A stretch of DNA of 64,000 nucleotides from JBNKZU01 sp050301795 (GTDB lineage: Bacteria > Pseudomonadota > Gammaproteobacteria > Thiohalomonadales > Thiohalomonadaceae). A program made the position numbers and the translations under genes. Below are positions 32,979 to 42,123 of this stretch, one piece after another. The first letter of the stretch is position 1; each line of letters begins with the position of its first letter. The notes under the pieces were generated by a model, which searched no databases, had not been told where the DNA came from, and saw only the letters and a program-made list of their open reading frames with translations. The stretch is taken from the NCBI GenBank assembly GCA_050301795.1, contig JBNKZU010000034.1:1-64000 (forward strand). The letters run 5' to 3'.

Positions 32979-34241
32979 CTAATTGATATCTGAATTGAGT
33001 TTAAAGAGGTCGCGGGCTAGATCGAGGATTTCACTTCTACCATCAAATCCCGCCTGTTTCATTCGATCGCATGGTGCATGCATCAGTCGGTTTGTTAATT
33101 GGCGTGCTAGTTCATTGATGACATCTTCAGGATTTCGTCCATTGCGAAGTTGGCGTAGCGCCATCTCACTCGCTTCATCACGCGTTGTTTCACACATCTG
33201 GCGATAACTGCGAATGGTATCTACGGCATCAAGTGAACGTATCCAGCCCATAAAATGGCTGACCTGAGTATCGATAATCTCTTCAGCCTGCTGTGCTGCT
33301 TCCTGCCGCGATTTCAGACCCTCTTGAATAATGTCATGAAGATCATCAACGCTATAAAGATAGACATCATCCAATTCGCCAACCTGAGTTTCGATATCAC
33401 GCGGCACGGCAATATCAACCATAAACATGGGTCGATGCTTGCGTTTGCGTAGCGCTGCTTCAACGGCACCTTTACCGAGGATAGGTAACTGGCTCGCTGT
33501 TGATGAGATCACAATATCGGCTTCATGCAGATGATCCGGGATCTCTGAGAGCGCGATGGCATAACCACCAAACTCCTGTGCAAGCGTATGCGCCTTCTCA
33601 ACAGTACGATTTGCAACAATGATTTGATTGATTCCGCTTTCGTGCAGATGTCGTGCAACCAACTCAATGGTCTCACCAGCTCCTATCAACAGTGCGGTAT
33701 GTTCGCCTAAGTCACTAAAGATCTGTTTTGAGAGGCTAACCGCCGCAAACGCAACCGAAACAGGACTGGCGCCAATTGCAGTATCAGTTCTTACCTGTTT
33801 TGCGACAGAGAATGTATGTTGAAACAGCTTGTTCAGCATGTGCCCCACAGTACCGGCATTATTTGCCGCACTGTAGGCTTGTTTCATTTGACCGAGGATT
33901 TGCGGCTCACCAAGAACCAGAGAGTCCAAGCCGCTGGCAACCCTAAGGATATGACGCACCGCATCACGTTCAGGATGTGCATAGAAGTAGGGTTCCACAT
34001 CACTACGAGCGAGTTGATGAAAGTTTCTAAACCACTCCAAGACGATCTCAACATCATCATCAGCCATACCAAGATAGATCTCGGTACGGTTACAGGTTGA
34101 AAGTATCGCTGCCTCAAGCACACAGTTCTGAGCGGTTAACTCCCTCAGAGCATCGGGCATTTTCTCAGGCGTAAATGCAACACGTTCCCGTATCTCTACG
34201 GGTGCTGTTTTGTGGTTTATTCCAAATGCGTATATCGCCAT
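32979..34241 (-). CDS. hemA: Glutamyl-tRNA reductase
   Basis: This 420-aa enzyme makes glutamate-1-semialdehyde, the first committed step of C5 tetrapyrrole synthesis. The catalytic Cys lies in ILSTCNRTEIY (about residue 50). The NADPH domain has LLIGAGETIELVARHL, and a C-terminal dimerisation domain follows. It is the first gene of the leftward cluster and is divergent from the TPR lipoprotein gene, with 230 bp between them. A C5 pathway is normal for gammaproteobacteria. Confidence 0.95.
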   Translation of the reverse strand: MAIYAFGINHKTAPVEIRERVAFTPEKMPDALRELTAQNCVLEAAILSTCNRTEIYLGMADDDVEIVLEWFRNFHQLARSDVEPYFYAHPERDAVRHILRVASGLDSLVLGEPQILGQMKQAYSAANNAGTVGHMLNKLFQHTFSVAKQVRTDTAIGASPVSVAFAAVSLSKQIFSDLGEHTALLIGAGETIELVARHLHESGINQIIVANRTVEKAHTLAQEFGGYAIALSEIPDHLHEADIVISSTASQLPILGKGAVEAALRKRKHRPMFMVDIAVPRDIETQVGELDDVYLYSVDDLHDIIQEGLKSRQEAAQQAEEIIDTQVSHFMGWIRSLDAVDTIRSYRQMCETTRDEASEMALRQLRNGRNPEDVINELARQLTNRLMHAPCDRMKQAGFDGRSEILDLARDLFKLNSDIN

Positions 34242-34434
34242 AAATCGTTATTTTTTGAGACTTTTTATAATCAAGTCGCCCATTTTGCTGTAGAGGAGGC
34301 TCTGATATCAAGTCATATCATTAAAATTGAGTTAATTGTCCTAACAAATCTCTTTTTTTCGTGTCCGAATAGCGCTAATCACCTACACTGATATAGTATT
34401 AATGCCTTGAATCGAACAATTTTGAAACCAGATC

Positions 34435-34465
34435 TCGACATTTAACCCAATAGTCACATTATACT
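34435..34465 (+). promoter_or_regulatory. Possible promoter of TPR lipoprotein gene
   Basis: -10 TATACT (34460-34465) is good; a -35-like TCGACA (34435-34440) sits 19 bp upstream, slightly far. Transcription would start at about 34472, the A of the predicted start codon, implying a leaderless mRNA. No ribosome binding site precedes that ATG. Confidence 0.35.
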
Positions 34466-34471
34466 GACCCT

Positions 34472-36235
34472 ATGAACTCAACAGCCCCATTAACAACCGT
34501 ATTGATCGTTCTTGCATCAATTCTCTCATTCTCTTGTGTTTCAACGACACCACGAACTGATGATCATAAAGAAATATCACACGTTAAAGCCAACCCTGCC
34601 GAGCAACCTGCTGAGGATGAAAAACCAGGTTTCGATCTCCCAGAGCTAGAGCTTGATACCGCATTAACCTATGAGCTACTCGCGGCTGAGTTTGCCCGAA
34701 CCAGCGGCGACTACGGGTTAGCAAGTGAGATCTACCTTAACAACGCCCGTAAAACCAAAGACCCTCGCCTAGCTAAAAGTGCGGCTCAAATGGCGATCTA
34801 CAGTAAAGACTATGACACCGCAGAGATTGCCGCCTACTTTTGGGTCTCCATTGCACCGGATCATCCTGACGCCAATCAGTCCTACGCCTCATTATTGATC
34901 CAGAGAAACGAGCTTGAGTCGGCTGAGCCCTATATTCGCAAGGTGATGCACCATACCGATACTGATAAGGATAGAGGCTACGCGATCCTGGCCAATATGC
35001 TGCTTAAGGCGAAGGATAAAGAGAGAGCACTGGATTTGATGGATCGTATCGCTGGGGATGATCGCCAATCCGTTGCTCTTCTGTACGCCTCGGCACAGCT
35101 TGCCAGTCAGTTTGGAATGGTTGAAGAGACGGAACAGCGTCTTGATCAACTGTTGTCGCTTGAGCCTACACACCGAAATGCGATCATGATGCGCTCAAGG
35201 GTCTACTTTCAACAAGGTGATATCAAACGTGCACTCGAACTTGCATTAGAGGGCGTTGAACTACACCCGAATGATTTCGATCTACGTCTGTTTTATGGTC
35301 GCCTTCTGGTCAATAACAAACAGTATAAAGAAGGGCTTATACAGTTTCGCATCTTAAACAAGCAGAAGCAGGACAATCTTGAGATCCGTTATTCACTCGG
35401 ATTGCTTGCGGTTCAGGTAAAAGCGTTTGATGAAGCCGAGATCCACTTTCTGACACTCATTGAGAATGATCAGCATTACGCAAGTGAATCGCGTCAGGCC
35501 ATGGCACAAATCGCAGAGATGCGTGGCGACAAACAGTCAGCCATAAACTGGTATAAAAGCGTTCCGTATAGTGAGCACTACTATGTATCACAATATAAAG
35601 CGGCGCAGTTGATCGTGCTACTCGACGGGATTGAGGCAGCGATCAAGCACCTTGATTCACTCGAATATCAGGATGAAGACGATACCTTTAAAGGTTATCT
35701 ACTTAAAGGTGAGCTTTATCAGAGCAATAACATTTATGAAAAAGCTTATAGCGAATTCACACAAGGATTAGCATTAAAGCCAAACGATACCAGCATCCTC
35801 TATGACCATGCCATGTCTGCACAAAGTCTCGGACGGCTCGATATTATGGAAAAGGATATTAAACATCTGCTCACCATCGATCCAAACCATGTCGCTGCAC
35901 TCAATGCACTGGGATATACCCTCGCCGACCAAACGAAACGCTACCAGGAGGCCTATGACTACATCAAAAAGGCGTATGAGTTAAAGCCTGATGACGCGGC
36001 CATATTAGATAGTATGGGTTGGGTGCTCTATCGGCTCGGAAAAACACATGAGGCCGTTAAATACCTACGACAAGCGGCCAGCAAGAATGAGGATGGTGAG
36101 ATCTCTGCACACCTTGGCGAAGTATTATGGGCTTTAGGTGAGAAGAAGGATGCAAAAACCGTATGGGAAAATGCATTAAAATTCGCACCAAAACACCCTA
36201 TCCTCTTAAAGACGATCAAAAACCATAATCCATGA
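34472..36235 (+). CDS. TPR-repeat lipoprotein
   Basis: This 587-aa predicted lipoprotein has a signal peptide with lipobox LSFSC (Cys about 22). Tetratricopeptide repeats run from about residue 65 to the end, clearest at RALELALEGVELHPNDFDLR and AYDYIKKAYELKPDDAAILD. TPR lipoproteins at this position, just before lolB and ispE, are common in gammaproteobacteria and are thought to scaffold envelope or exopolysaccharide complexes. The gene overlaps lolB by 4 bp (ATGA). No ribosome binding site is visible, which fits a leaderless start or a missed upstream signal. Confidence 0.82.
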   Translation: MNSTAPLTTVLIVLASILSFSCVSTTPRTDDHKEISHVKANPAEQPAEDEKPGFDLPELELDTALTYELLAAEFARTSGDYGLASEIYLNNARKTKDPRLAKSAAQMAIYSKDYDTAEIAAYFWVSIAPDHPDANQSYASLLIQRNELESAEPYIRKVMHHTDTDKDRGYAILANMLLKAKDKERALDLMDRIAGDDRQSVALLYASAQLASQFGMVEETEQRLDQLLSLEPTHRNAIMMRSRVYFQQGDIKRALELALEGVELHPNDFDLRLFYGRLLVNNKQYKEGLIQFRILNKQKQDNLEIRYSLGLLAVQVKAFDEAEIHFLTLIENDQHYASESRQAMAQIAEMRGDKQSAINWYKSVPYSEHYYVSQYKAAQLIVLLDGIEAAIKHLDSLEYQDEDDTFKGYLLKGELYQSNNIYEKAYSEFTQGLALKPNDTSILYDHAMSAQSLGRLDIMEKDIKHLLTIDPNHVAALNALGYTLADQTKRYQEAYDYIKKAYELKPDDAAILDSMGWVLYRLGKTHEAVKYLRQAASKNEDGEISAHLGEVLWALGEKKDAKTVWENALKFAPKHPILLKTIKNHNP

Positions 36236-36822
36236 GAGTATTCATTACGCTCTGGCTGCTACTCATCGCAGGATGTGCCACAACACCAAAACAACTCCCA
36301 ATCCCTGAGACATCGACCCTGTCTGAACAGCAACAAAGGCTGGCAAAGGTAAAAGAATGGGAGATCAGAGGAAAGATCGCTGTTAAAAGTAACGGCGACA
36401 GTTGGAGCGCATCCACACTATGGAAACAGTTGGATCAACACTATCAAATCAACCTCGTCGCCCCTTTTGGTCAGGGAAGTATGCAGATCGAGGGGGATAA
36501 TCATCACATTAAAATGATGACCGATGATAAAGCGATAGAGTCAGATCATCCACAACAACTGATGCATGAAAACCTGAATATCGATATACCCATCACATCT
36601 CTGCGTTTTTGGAGCATTGGACTCCCAACATCCGAGGAATTCCTGCAACAACTTGATGAACAAGGTCAAAGCCAAACCATCAAACAGGCGCAGTGGTTGA
36701 TCACGCTGGAAAAACAGCTCCCGTTTGGCGACTACCAGATCCCGACCCGGATAACGATGGAACATAACGACACCACGATTCGACTTTTTATCCATCGATG
36801 GCGCGAGATAAAACATGATTGA
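36232..36822 (+). CDS. lolB: Outer-membrane lipoprotein receptor LolB
   Basis: This 196-aa lipoprotein has signal peptide and lipobox LLLIAGC (Cys about 15). It accepts lipoproteins from LolA and inserts them into the outer membrane. Family features include WEIRGKIAVKSNGDSWSAST and LVAPFGQGSMQIEG. Its Leu-bearing loop cannot be confirmed by eye. It overlaps both the upstream TPR gene and downstream ispE, the classical lolB-ispE-prs arrangement. Confidence 0.88.
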   Translation: MRVFITLWLLLIAGCATTPKQLPIPETSTLSEQQQRLAKVKEWEIRGKIAVKSNGDSWSASTLWKQLDQHYQINLVAPFGQGSMQIEGDNHHIKMMTDDKAIESDHPQQLMHENLNIDIPITSLRFWSIGLPTSEEFLQQLDEQGQSQTIKQAQWLITLEKQLPFGDYQIPTRITMEHNDTTIRLFIHRWREIKHD

Positions 36823-37678
36823 TAGAATGCAGACCATCACCTGGCCGGCTCCTGCAAAGCTCAATCTGTTTTTACAGATCACCGGACAACGCGAGGATGG
36901 CTATCACCTTCTGCAAACCGTTTTTCAAATCCTCGATTATGGTGACGAGATCACCATCACCCCGACCAACGATGGCATCATCACACCCCAATTCCAGCTT
37001 GAAGGGGTAAAGAGCGAAGATAATCTGATCATCAGGGCTGCAAAAAAGTTACAGCAAATCAGCCACTCATCAATGGGCGCAATCATCAATCTAACCAAAC
37101 GTCTGCCTATGGGTGGAGGTCTTGGTGGTGGTAGTTCCGATGCAGCAACAGCACTTGTCGCTCTCAATTTCCATTGGGGACTTGGATTCTCAACAGACGA
37201 ACTCGCTCATATCGGTGCAGAACTAGGAGCCGATGTACCGGTATTTGTCAGAGGCGAATCAGCATGGGCAGAAGGGATAGGCGAACAACTGACAACACTG
37301 ACACTGCCTGAGAAATGGTTTCTGGTTTTGATCCCTGATGTTGCCATCGAAACAGCACAAATTTTTCGTGATCAGGAATTGACACGCGACTGCCAAGCCA
37401 TCAGAATACGCGACTTCCTGTCGGGTGGCGGTATTAATGTCTGCGAAGCAGTCGTTATTCGAGACTATCCTGAGGTTGCAGATGCACTGAAATGGTTGTC
37501 TCAATTTGGCACTGCAAGAATGACAGGAACCGGTAGTTGTGTTTTTGTTGAGTTTGATAATCAGCATCATGCTGAATCCGCGTTCAATCAGCGACCAGAA
37601 AACTGGCAAGGGTTTATCGCTAAAGGTCTGAATCGCTCTGCGTTAATCACTCAATTAGAAACTGTAACTGACCACTAA
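36815..37678 (+). CDS. ispE: 4-diphosphocytidyl-2-C-methyl-D-erythritol kinase
   Basis: This 287-aa GHMP kinase acts in the MEP isoprenoid pathway. The substrate Lys is in WPAPAKLNLFLQI, the ATP loop is LPMGGGLGGGSSDAATAL (about 93-110), and a third motif MTGTGSCVFVEF lies near the C-terminus. The first ATG (36815) overlaps lolB by 8 bp; an ATG at 36827 is an alternative start. Confidence 0.93.
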   Translation: MIDRMQTITWPAPAKLNLFLQITGQREDGYHLLQTVFQILDYGDEITITPTNDGIITPQFQLEGVKSEDNLIIRAAKKLQQISHSSMGAIINLTKRLPMGGGLGGGSSDAATALVALNFHWGLGFSTDELAHIGAELGADVPVFVRGESAWAEGIGEQLTTLTLPEKWFLVLIPDVAIETAQIFRDQELTRDCQAIRIRDFLSGGGINVCEAVVIRDYPEVADALKWLSQFGTARMTGTGSCVFVEFDNQHHAESAFNQRPENWQGFIAKGLNRSALITQLETVTDH

Positions 37679-37683
37679 ACCAT

Positions 37684-37758
37684 TGGGGTGTAGCCAAGCG
37701 GTAAGGCAGCGGGTTTTGATCCCGTCATGCGAAGGTTCGAATCCTTCCACCCCAGCCA
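37684..37758 (+). tRNA. tRNA-Gln (TTG)
   Basis: Acceptor arms TGGGGTG (37684-37690) and CACCCCA (37748-37754) pair fully. The discriminator G and an encoded CCA end the gene. The anticodon loop is TTTTGAT between GCGGG and CCCGT, giving anticodon TTG (Gln). The T arm has GGTTCGAATCC. It lies 6 bp after ispE, as in many gammaproteobacteria. Confidence 0.96.
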
Positions 37759-37869
37759 TATTTATAAGGTGCATCAGTTTGCCTTTGAAAAAACTGAATG
37801 TTAGCTGTTAATTCGGCTAAATAATCCATACACTAACCATCGCTATAGTCAAAGTAAGAGGTTCTCAAA

Positions 37870-38820
37870 GTGTCGGACATGATCGTCTTTGCAGGCAATG
37901 CAAATACACAGCTTGCGCAGGAAATTGTCTCATATTTGGGGATGCCATTAGGCAAAGCAGTCATTGACCAATTCAGTGACGGCGAAGTGATGGTTGAGAT
38001 CCTTGAGCATATCCGCGGTAAACACGTCTTTATTGTTCAGCCAACCTGTGCACCAACCAACGATCACTTGATGGAACTGATGGTGATGGTTGATGCTGCC
38101 AAACGCGCCTCTGCCGGTAGTATTACCGCAGTTGTACCCTATTTTGGCTATGCGCGTCAGGATAGACGTCCCCGCTCATCACGAGTTGCGATTACAGCCA
38201 AGGTCGTTGCAAATATGCTCACGGTCGCCGGGGTGGATAAATTACTCACCGTTGATCTCCATGCCGATCAGATACAGGGATTTTTTGATATTCCTGTTGA
38301 TAATGTCTATGCCTCACCACTTTTATTAGGTGATGTATGGAAAACCATGGGTGGCCCCGAATTAATGGTGGTTTCGCCTGATGTTGGTGGTGTTGTGCGA
38401 GCGCGCGCTTTAGCCAAACGTCTTGATGATGCCGATCTTGCAATTATTGATAAACGTCGTCCAAAAGCGAATGTTGCACAAGTTATGCATATTATCGGCG
38501 ATGTTAAAGACCGAACCTGCGTCCTGATTGATGATCTCGTCGATACTGCAGGTACGCTTTGTCAGGCAGCAACCGCGTTAAAGAAGCATGGCGCTATAAA
38601 AGTGAAGGCCTATATCACCCATCCGGTGCTATCTGGGCCAGCCATCGACAACATTATGAAATCCGAGCTGGATGAATTGATTGTCACCGACACAATTCCC
38701 CTTAGCCCTGAGGCCGCAGCTTGTGATAAGATCCGCCAGCTTTCCGTAGCGGAGATGTTAGCAGAGACGATTAGACGTATGCACAACGACGAATCGGTTA
38801 GCTCTCTATATATGGATTAA
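37870..38820 (+). CDS. prs: Ribose-phosphate pyrophosphokinase
   Basis: This 316-aa enzyme makes PRPP from ribose-5-phosphate and ATP. The flexible loop is YARQDRRPRSSRVAITAKVV; divalent-metal and ribose-5-phosphate sites appear in VDLHADQIQGFF; the PRPP loop is CVLIDDLVDTAGTL (about 216-230). The start is GTG 37870, which places AGAGG about 8 nt upstream and gives the family N-terminus MSDMIVFAGNA. Confidence 0.95.
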   Translation: MSDMIVFAGNANTQLAQEIVSYLGMPLGKAVIDQFSDGEVMVEILEHIRGKHVFIVQPTCAPTNDHLMELMVMVDAAKRASAGSITAVVPYFGYARQDRRPRSSRVAITAKVVANMLTVAGVDKLLTVDLHADQIQGFFDIPVDNVYASPLLLGDVWKTMGGPELMVVSPDVGGVVRARALAKRLDDADLAIIDKRRPKANVAQVMHIIGDVKDRTCVLIDDLVDTAGTLCQAATALKKHGAIKVKAYITHPVLSGPAIDNIMKSELDELIVTDTIPLSPEAAACDKIRQLSVAEMLAETIRRMHNDESVSSLYMD

Positions 38821-38884
38821 CAGTTTCGAGATCTGTCTAAACCACAGTCTCAAAACCATGTCTTGGTCGCAAAGACGTGGACAC

Positions 38885-38907
38885 AGGTCCTAAACGGACC
38901 TTTTTTT
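38885..38907 (+). terminator. Terminator hairpin in the prs-rplY gap
   Basis: AGGTCC (38885-38890) and GGACCT (38896-38901) pair around TAAAC and run into seven T. It follows prs and sits only about 20 bp before the rplY ATG, so it may end the prs transcript or act as an attenuator for rplY. Confidence 0.72.
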
Positions 38908-38925
38908 AACTTTTGGAGAACACAA

Positions 38926-39582
38926 ATGAGCAATGAAGATTTTACGGTAATTGCAGAAAGCCGCAGTGACATGGGGAAAGGTGCGAGCCGCCGCCTACGT
39001 CACGAAGGCAAAGTTCCTGCCGTTATCTATGGTGGTGATGCCGAGCCACAATCACTGACGCTAGATCACGATAGCATGTTTCACCATCTTGAGCATGAGG
39101 CGTTTTACTCTCACGTTCTGACCGTGATGGTTGATGGAAAGGCACAAAAAGCGGTTCTAAAAGATCTGCAACGTCACCCAGCAAAACCAATCATCATGCA
39201 TGCTGATTTCTTGCGTGTTAGCGCAAACGAAAAATTACGCATGACAATCCCACTGCACTTCATCAACGAAGAGACTGCACCTGGGGTAAAAGTTGGCGGC
39301 GGCATGATCAGCCACAACATCACTGAGGTTGAAGTAAGCTGTCTGCCTAAAAACCTTCCTGAGTACATTGAGGTAGACCTTGGTGCACTGGAAATGGATC
39401 AATCAATTCACCTATCCGATCTGGTCATGCCAAAAGGCGTTGATCTGGTCGAACTGATGCACGGTGATGACCATGACCAACCAGTGGCTTCAATCCATAA
39501 AACACGCGCCTCAGTTGAAGGAGATGCAGCGACTGATGGTAGTGAAGAAGCCCAATCAGACGAGGAAGCAGGTAGCGAATAA
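38926..39582 (+). CDS. rplY: Ribosomal protein bL25 (CTC form)
   Basis: This 218-aa long-form L25 binds 5S rRNA. The N-terminal L25 domain (about 1-95, GKGASRRLRHEGKVPAVIYG) is followed by the TL5/CTC beta domain (about 100-190, HFINEETAPGVKVGGGM; LPEYIEVDLGALEMDQSIHL) and an acidic tail. ATG 38926 follows TTGGAG with good spacing; an in-frame codon at 38863 would run through the terminator hairpin. Order prs-rplY-pth-ychF is conserved. Confidence 0.93.
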   Translation: MSNEDFTVIAESRSDMGKGASRRLRHEGKVPAVIYGGDAEPQSLTLDHDSMFHHLEHEAFYSHVLTVMVDGKAQKAVLKDLQRHPAKPIIMHADFLRVSANEKLRMTIPLHFINEETAPGVKVGGGMISHNITEVEVSCLPKNLPEYIEVDLGALEMDQSIHLSDLVMPKGVDLVELMHGDDHDQPVASIHKTRASVEGDAATDGSEEAQSDEEAGSE

Positions 39583-39621
39583 CGCGCCCTTCTGAACTGA
39601 CCTGACACCGGAGCCGGCGTT

Positions 39622-40203
39622 ATGTCGCAAATAAAACTCATTGTTGGACTTGGAAACCCCGGGAACCAATACGAGAAAACGCGACATAACGCCGGTTTCT
39701 GGTTTCTGGATGCCCTGACTTCACGGTTTGGACTTTCACTAAAACATGAAAGCAAATTTCATGGCGAAGCACTCAAAGCTGCGATCAACTACCGTAATGT
39801 CTGGTTGTTAAAACCGGATACCTTTATGAACAAAAGCGGACAAGCTGTCGCCGCCCTTGCCAATTTCTACAAAATTGAACCGGAAGAGATCCTAATCATT
39901 CACGATGAGCTTGATCTGCCTCCGGGGAGTGTACGCCTAAAACAAGGAGGTGGTCATGGCGGGCATAACGGTCTGAGAGATACAGAATCTAGGATTGGCA
40001 GCAAGGCATTTCAGCGGCTTCGCATCGGAATTGGACACCCGGGACATGCCAATCAAGTCACCGGATATGTACTTGGCAAGGCGAGCCAGGATGAAACCAT
40101 TGAGATTGAAAACGCAATCGAAAGAGCACTAAAACTACTACCTGAAATAATCGATGGTAAACAACAATTAGTGATGAATGCGCTTCATAGCGACAACCGC
40201 TAA
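39622..40203 (+). CDS. pth: Peptidyl-tRNA hydrolase
   Basis: This 193-aa enzyme frees tRNA from stalled peptidyl-tRNA. The N-terminal signature is IKLIVGLGNPGNQYEKTRHNAGF, with the catalytic His in TRHNAG (about 21). The active-site Asp lies in HDELDLPPG (about 94). GGHNGLRD is also conserved. It lies 39 bp after rplY and 21 bp before ychF. Confidence 0.95.
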   Translation: MSQIKLIVGLGNPGNQYEKTRHNAGFWFLDALTSRFGLSLKHESKFHGEALKAAINYRNVWLLKPDTFMNKSGQAVAALANFYKIEPEEILIIHDELDLPPGSVRLKQGGGHGGHNGLRDTESRIGSKAFQRLRIGIGHPGHANQVTGYVLGKASQDETIEIENAIERALKLLPEIIDGKQQLVMNALHSDNR

Positions 40204-40224
40204 ACAACATAGATAGAGAACAAT

Positions 40225-41316
40225 ATGGGAATCAAATGCGGCATCGTAGGCCTACCGAATGTAGGCAAATCGACACTCTTTAACGCACTAACAAAAGCTG
40301 GTATACAGGCAGAGAACTACCCATTCTGCACCATTGAGCCGAATGTCGGTGTCGTCCCAATTCCTGATCCACGCCTCGACAAGCTTGCAGATATCGTCAA
40401 GCCACAAAATGTACTACCCACAACCATGGACTTTGTCGATATAGCAGGTCTGGTTGCCGGAGCATCAAAGGGTGAGGGGCTTGGAAATAAATTTCTTGCC
40501 AATATCCGAGAAACCGATGCAATCGCCCAGGTCGTTCGCTGTTTTGAAGATAGCAACGTGGTTCATGTTGCAGGAAAGATCAGCCCTATTGATGATATTG
40601 AAGTGATCAACACTGAGCTTGCGCTGGCCGATCTTGAAACAGTTGAAAAGGCTGTTGTCCGCGTAGGAAAAATGACCAAAAGCGGCGACAAAACCGCCAT
40701 CGCCAAGCTTGCAACCATCAACAAGGCAAAGGCACACCTCGAAGAGGGAAACCTGATCCGTACACTGGAATTAAACGATGATGAACTCGCACATCTATAT
40801 GATCTTCATCTACTAACCATAAAACCAACCATGTACATCGCCAATGTTGCAGAAGATGGATTTAACAACAATCCATACCTTGATGCTGTTATCGCACACG
40901 CTGAAAAAGAGGGTTCAGAGGTCGTCGCTGTTTGTGCATCAATAGAAGCAGACCTGGTAGAGCTAGACGAAGATGAAGCAGAAGTTTTCCTGGAAGAGAT
41001 GGGTCTGCACGAGCCAGGACTCAATCGAGTCATCAGAGCGGGTTACAAGCTGTTAGGGCTGCAAACCTACTTCACCGCAGGCGTAAAAGAGGTAAGAGCC
41101 TGGACTGTTAAGGTTGGCGCAACCGCACCACAGGCAGCCGCAGTGATACACACCGACTTTGAAAAGGGGTTTATTCGCGCAGAAGTTACTGCCTACGAAG
41201 ACTTTATCGCCTACAACGGAGAGCATGGCGCTAAAGATGCAGGCAAGCTTCGACTCGAAGGCAAAGAGTACATCGTCCAGGATGGCGACGTCATGCACTT
41301 CCGTTTTAACGTATAA
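40225..41316 (+). CDS. ychF: Ribosome-binding ATPase YchF
   Basis: This 363-aa Obg-family P-loop protein prefers ATP. The G1 motif is GLPNVGKSTLFNALT (about 8-22), the switch region DFVDIAGLVAGASKGEGLGN. A coiled coil (about 130-200) and a C-terminal TGS domain (from about 280, TYFTAGVKEVRAWTVKVGAT) complete the family layout. It ends the pth-ychF unit. Confidence 0.95.
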   Translation: MGIKCGIVGLPNVGKSTLFNALTKAGIQAENYPFCTIEPNVGVVPIPDPRLDKLADIVKPQNVLPTTMDFVDIAGLVAGASKGEGLGNKFLANIRETDAIAQVVRCFEDSNVVHVAGKISPIDDIEVINTELALADLETVEKAVVRVGKMTKSGDKTAIAKLATINKAKAHLEEGNLIRTLELNDDELAHLYDLHLLTIKPTMYIANVAEDGFNNNPYLDAVIAHAEKEGSEVVAVCASIEADLVELDEDEAEVFLEEMGLHEPGLNRVIRAGYKLLGLQTYFTAGVKEVRAWTVKVGATAPQAAAVIHTDFEKGFIRAEVTAYEDFIAYNGEHGAKDAGKLRLEGKEYIVQDGDVMHFRFNV

Positions 41317-41388
41317 CAACAGGACAACACAGGGAATTAAACCTTGACACACAGGGCATAAAACATCAGAATCTCGCCCTCAATTTTT

Positions 41389-41465
41389 GGCTACATAGCT
41401 CAGCTGGTTAGAGCACATCACTCATAATGATGGGGTCCCAAGTTCGAATCTCGGTGTAGCCACCA
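41389..41465 (+). tRNA. tRNA-Met (CAT, elongator)
   Basis: Acceptor arms GGCTACA (41389-41395) and TGTAGCC (41455-41461) pair fully; discriminator A and CCA follow. The anticodon stem CATCA/TGATG encloses CTCATAA, anticodon CAT. Sequence is typical of elongator tRNA-Met rather than initiator, since the acceptor closes with a G-C pair. Confidence 0.95.
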
Positions 41466-41473
41466 TACAACCC

Positions 41474-41507
41474 AAAGGCTTAGCTTCGGCTAGGCCTTTT
41501 TTGTTTT
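41474..41507 (+). terminator. Terminator after tRNA-Met
   Basis: AAAGGC (41474-41479) pairs with GCCTTT (41494-41499), extended by TAG/CTA around a CTTCGG loop, and is followed by TTTTGTTTTT. Confidence 0.82.
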
Positions 41508-41681
41508 TGCCTGTACCGGGTAATTCTTTTCGATTCATCTTGCTTATCTCCCAGTTGGGTTAAGGTCAAATCTCCTAGATGGTTCTGTTGTGCAGGAGTT
41601 TAAACAGGCAGACACAAGAATCCTTTAATAACCTGAATACTAAGTTCTTATTGATTATCGTTATTAGTTAATACTATTAGG

Positions 41682-42026
41682 TTAACGATAGGCCTGAAGT
41701 GTCTTGAGATAACGAATCACTTTTTGTGACTCTTCAATAAATTGTGCCTGTATTTGCAATGCCGCATCTTCATTGTGCTGTTGTATTGCTGTGATTAGAT
41801 CGGCGGCAAGTTTGTGAAATGATTCGTGGCTTTGTATGAGCTGCTGTAGCTCTTGATGATCGTTGTATTTCTCTGCGGCTTTTGTGTTTAACCATTGTCC
41901 AAGCGCACATGACTCGTGTTGAGCTATGGTGTTTAGCTCTTCACTTGGGATCGTCTCCCTATCAAGAAGTGACGCCAGTGTCTCAATCCACGCCAGATGG
42001 TTGTTGATCTCTTTTGCTATATCCAT
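41682..42026 (-). CDS. Stand-alone CZB (chemoreceptor zinc-binding) domain protein
   Basis: This 114-aa, all-helical protein matches the CZB domain: NNHLAWIETL, then HESCALGQWL, and HESFHKLAADL. The zinc site of CZB domains uses three His and one Cys, and suitable residues are present (His near 10, Cys near 40, His in HESFH). CZB domains sense zinc or hypochlorite at the end of chemoreceptors or diguanylate cyclases; here it stands alone. It may act with a partner elsewhere. ATG 42026 begins MDIAKEINNH. Confidence 0.75.
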   Translation of the reverse strand: MDIAKEINNHLAWIETLASLLDRETIPSEELNTIAQHESCALGQWLNTKAAEKYNDHQELQQLIQSHESFHKLAADLITAIQQHNEDAALQIQAQFIEESQKVIRYLKTLQAYR

Positions 42027-42123
42027 AGTTTGTTTGTGCCTGTTTCATAAAATCATAAGCAACTATATCGCCAATGAATATACCTTATATCACCTCATGC
42101 AACACTATTAATTGTATGTCTGC

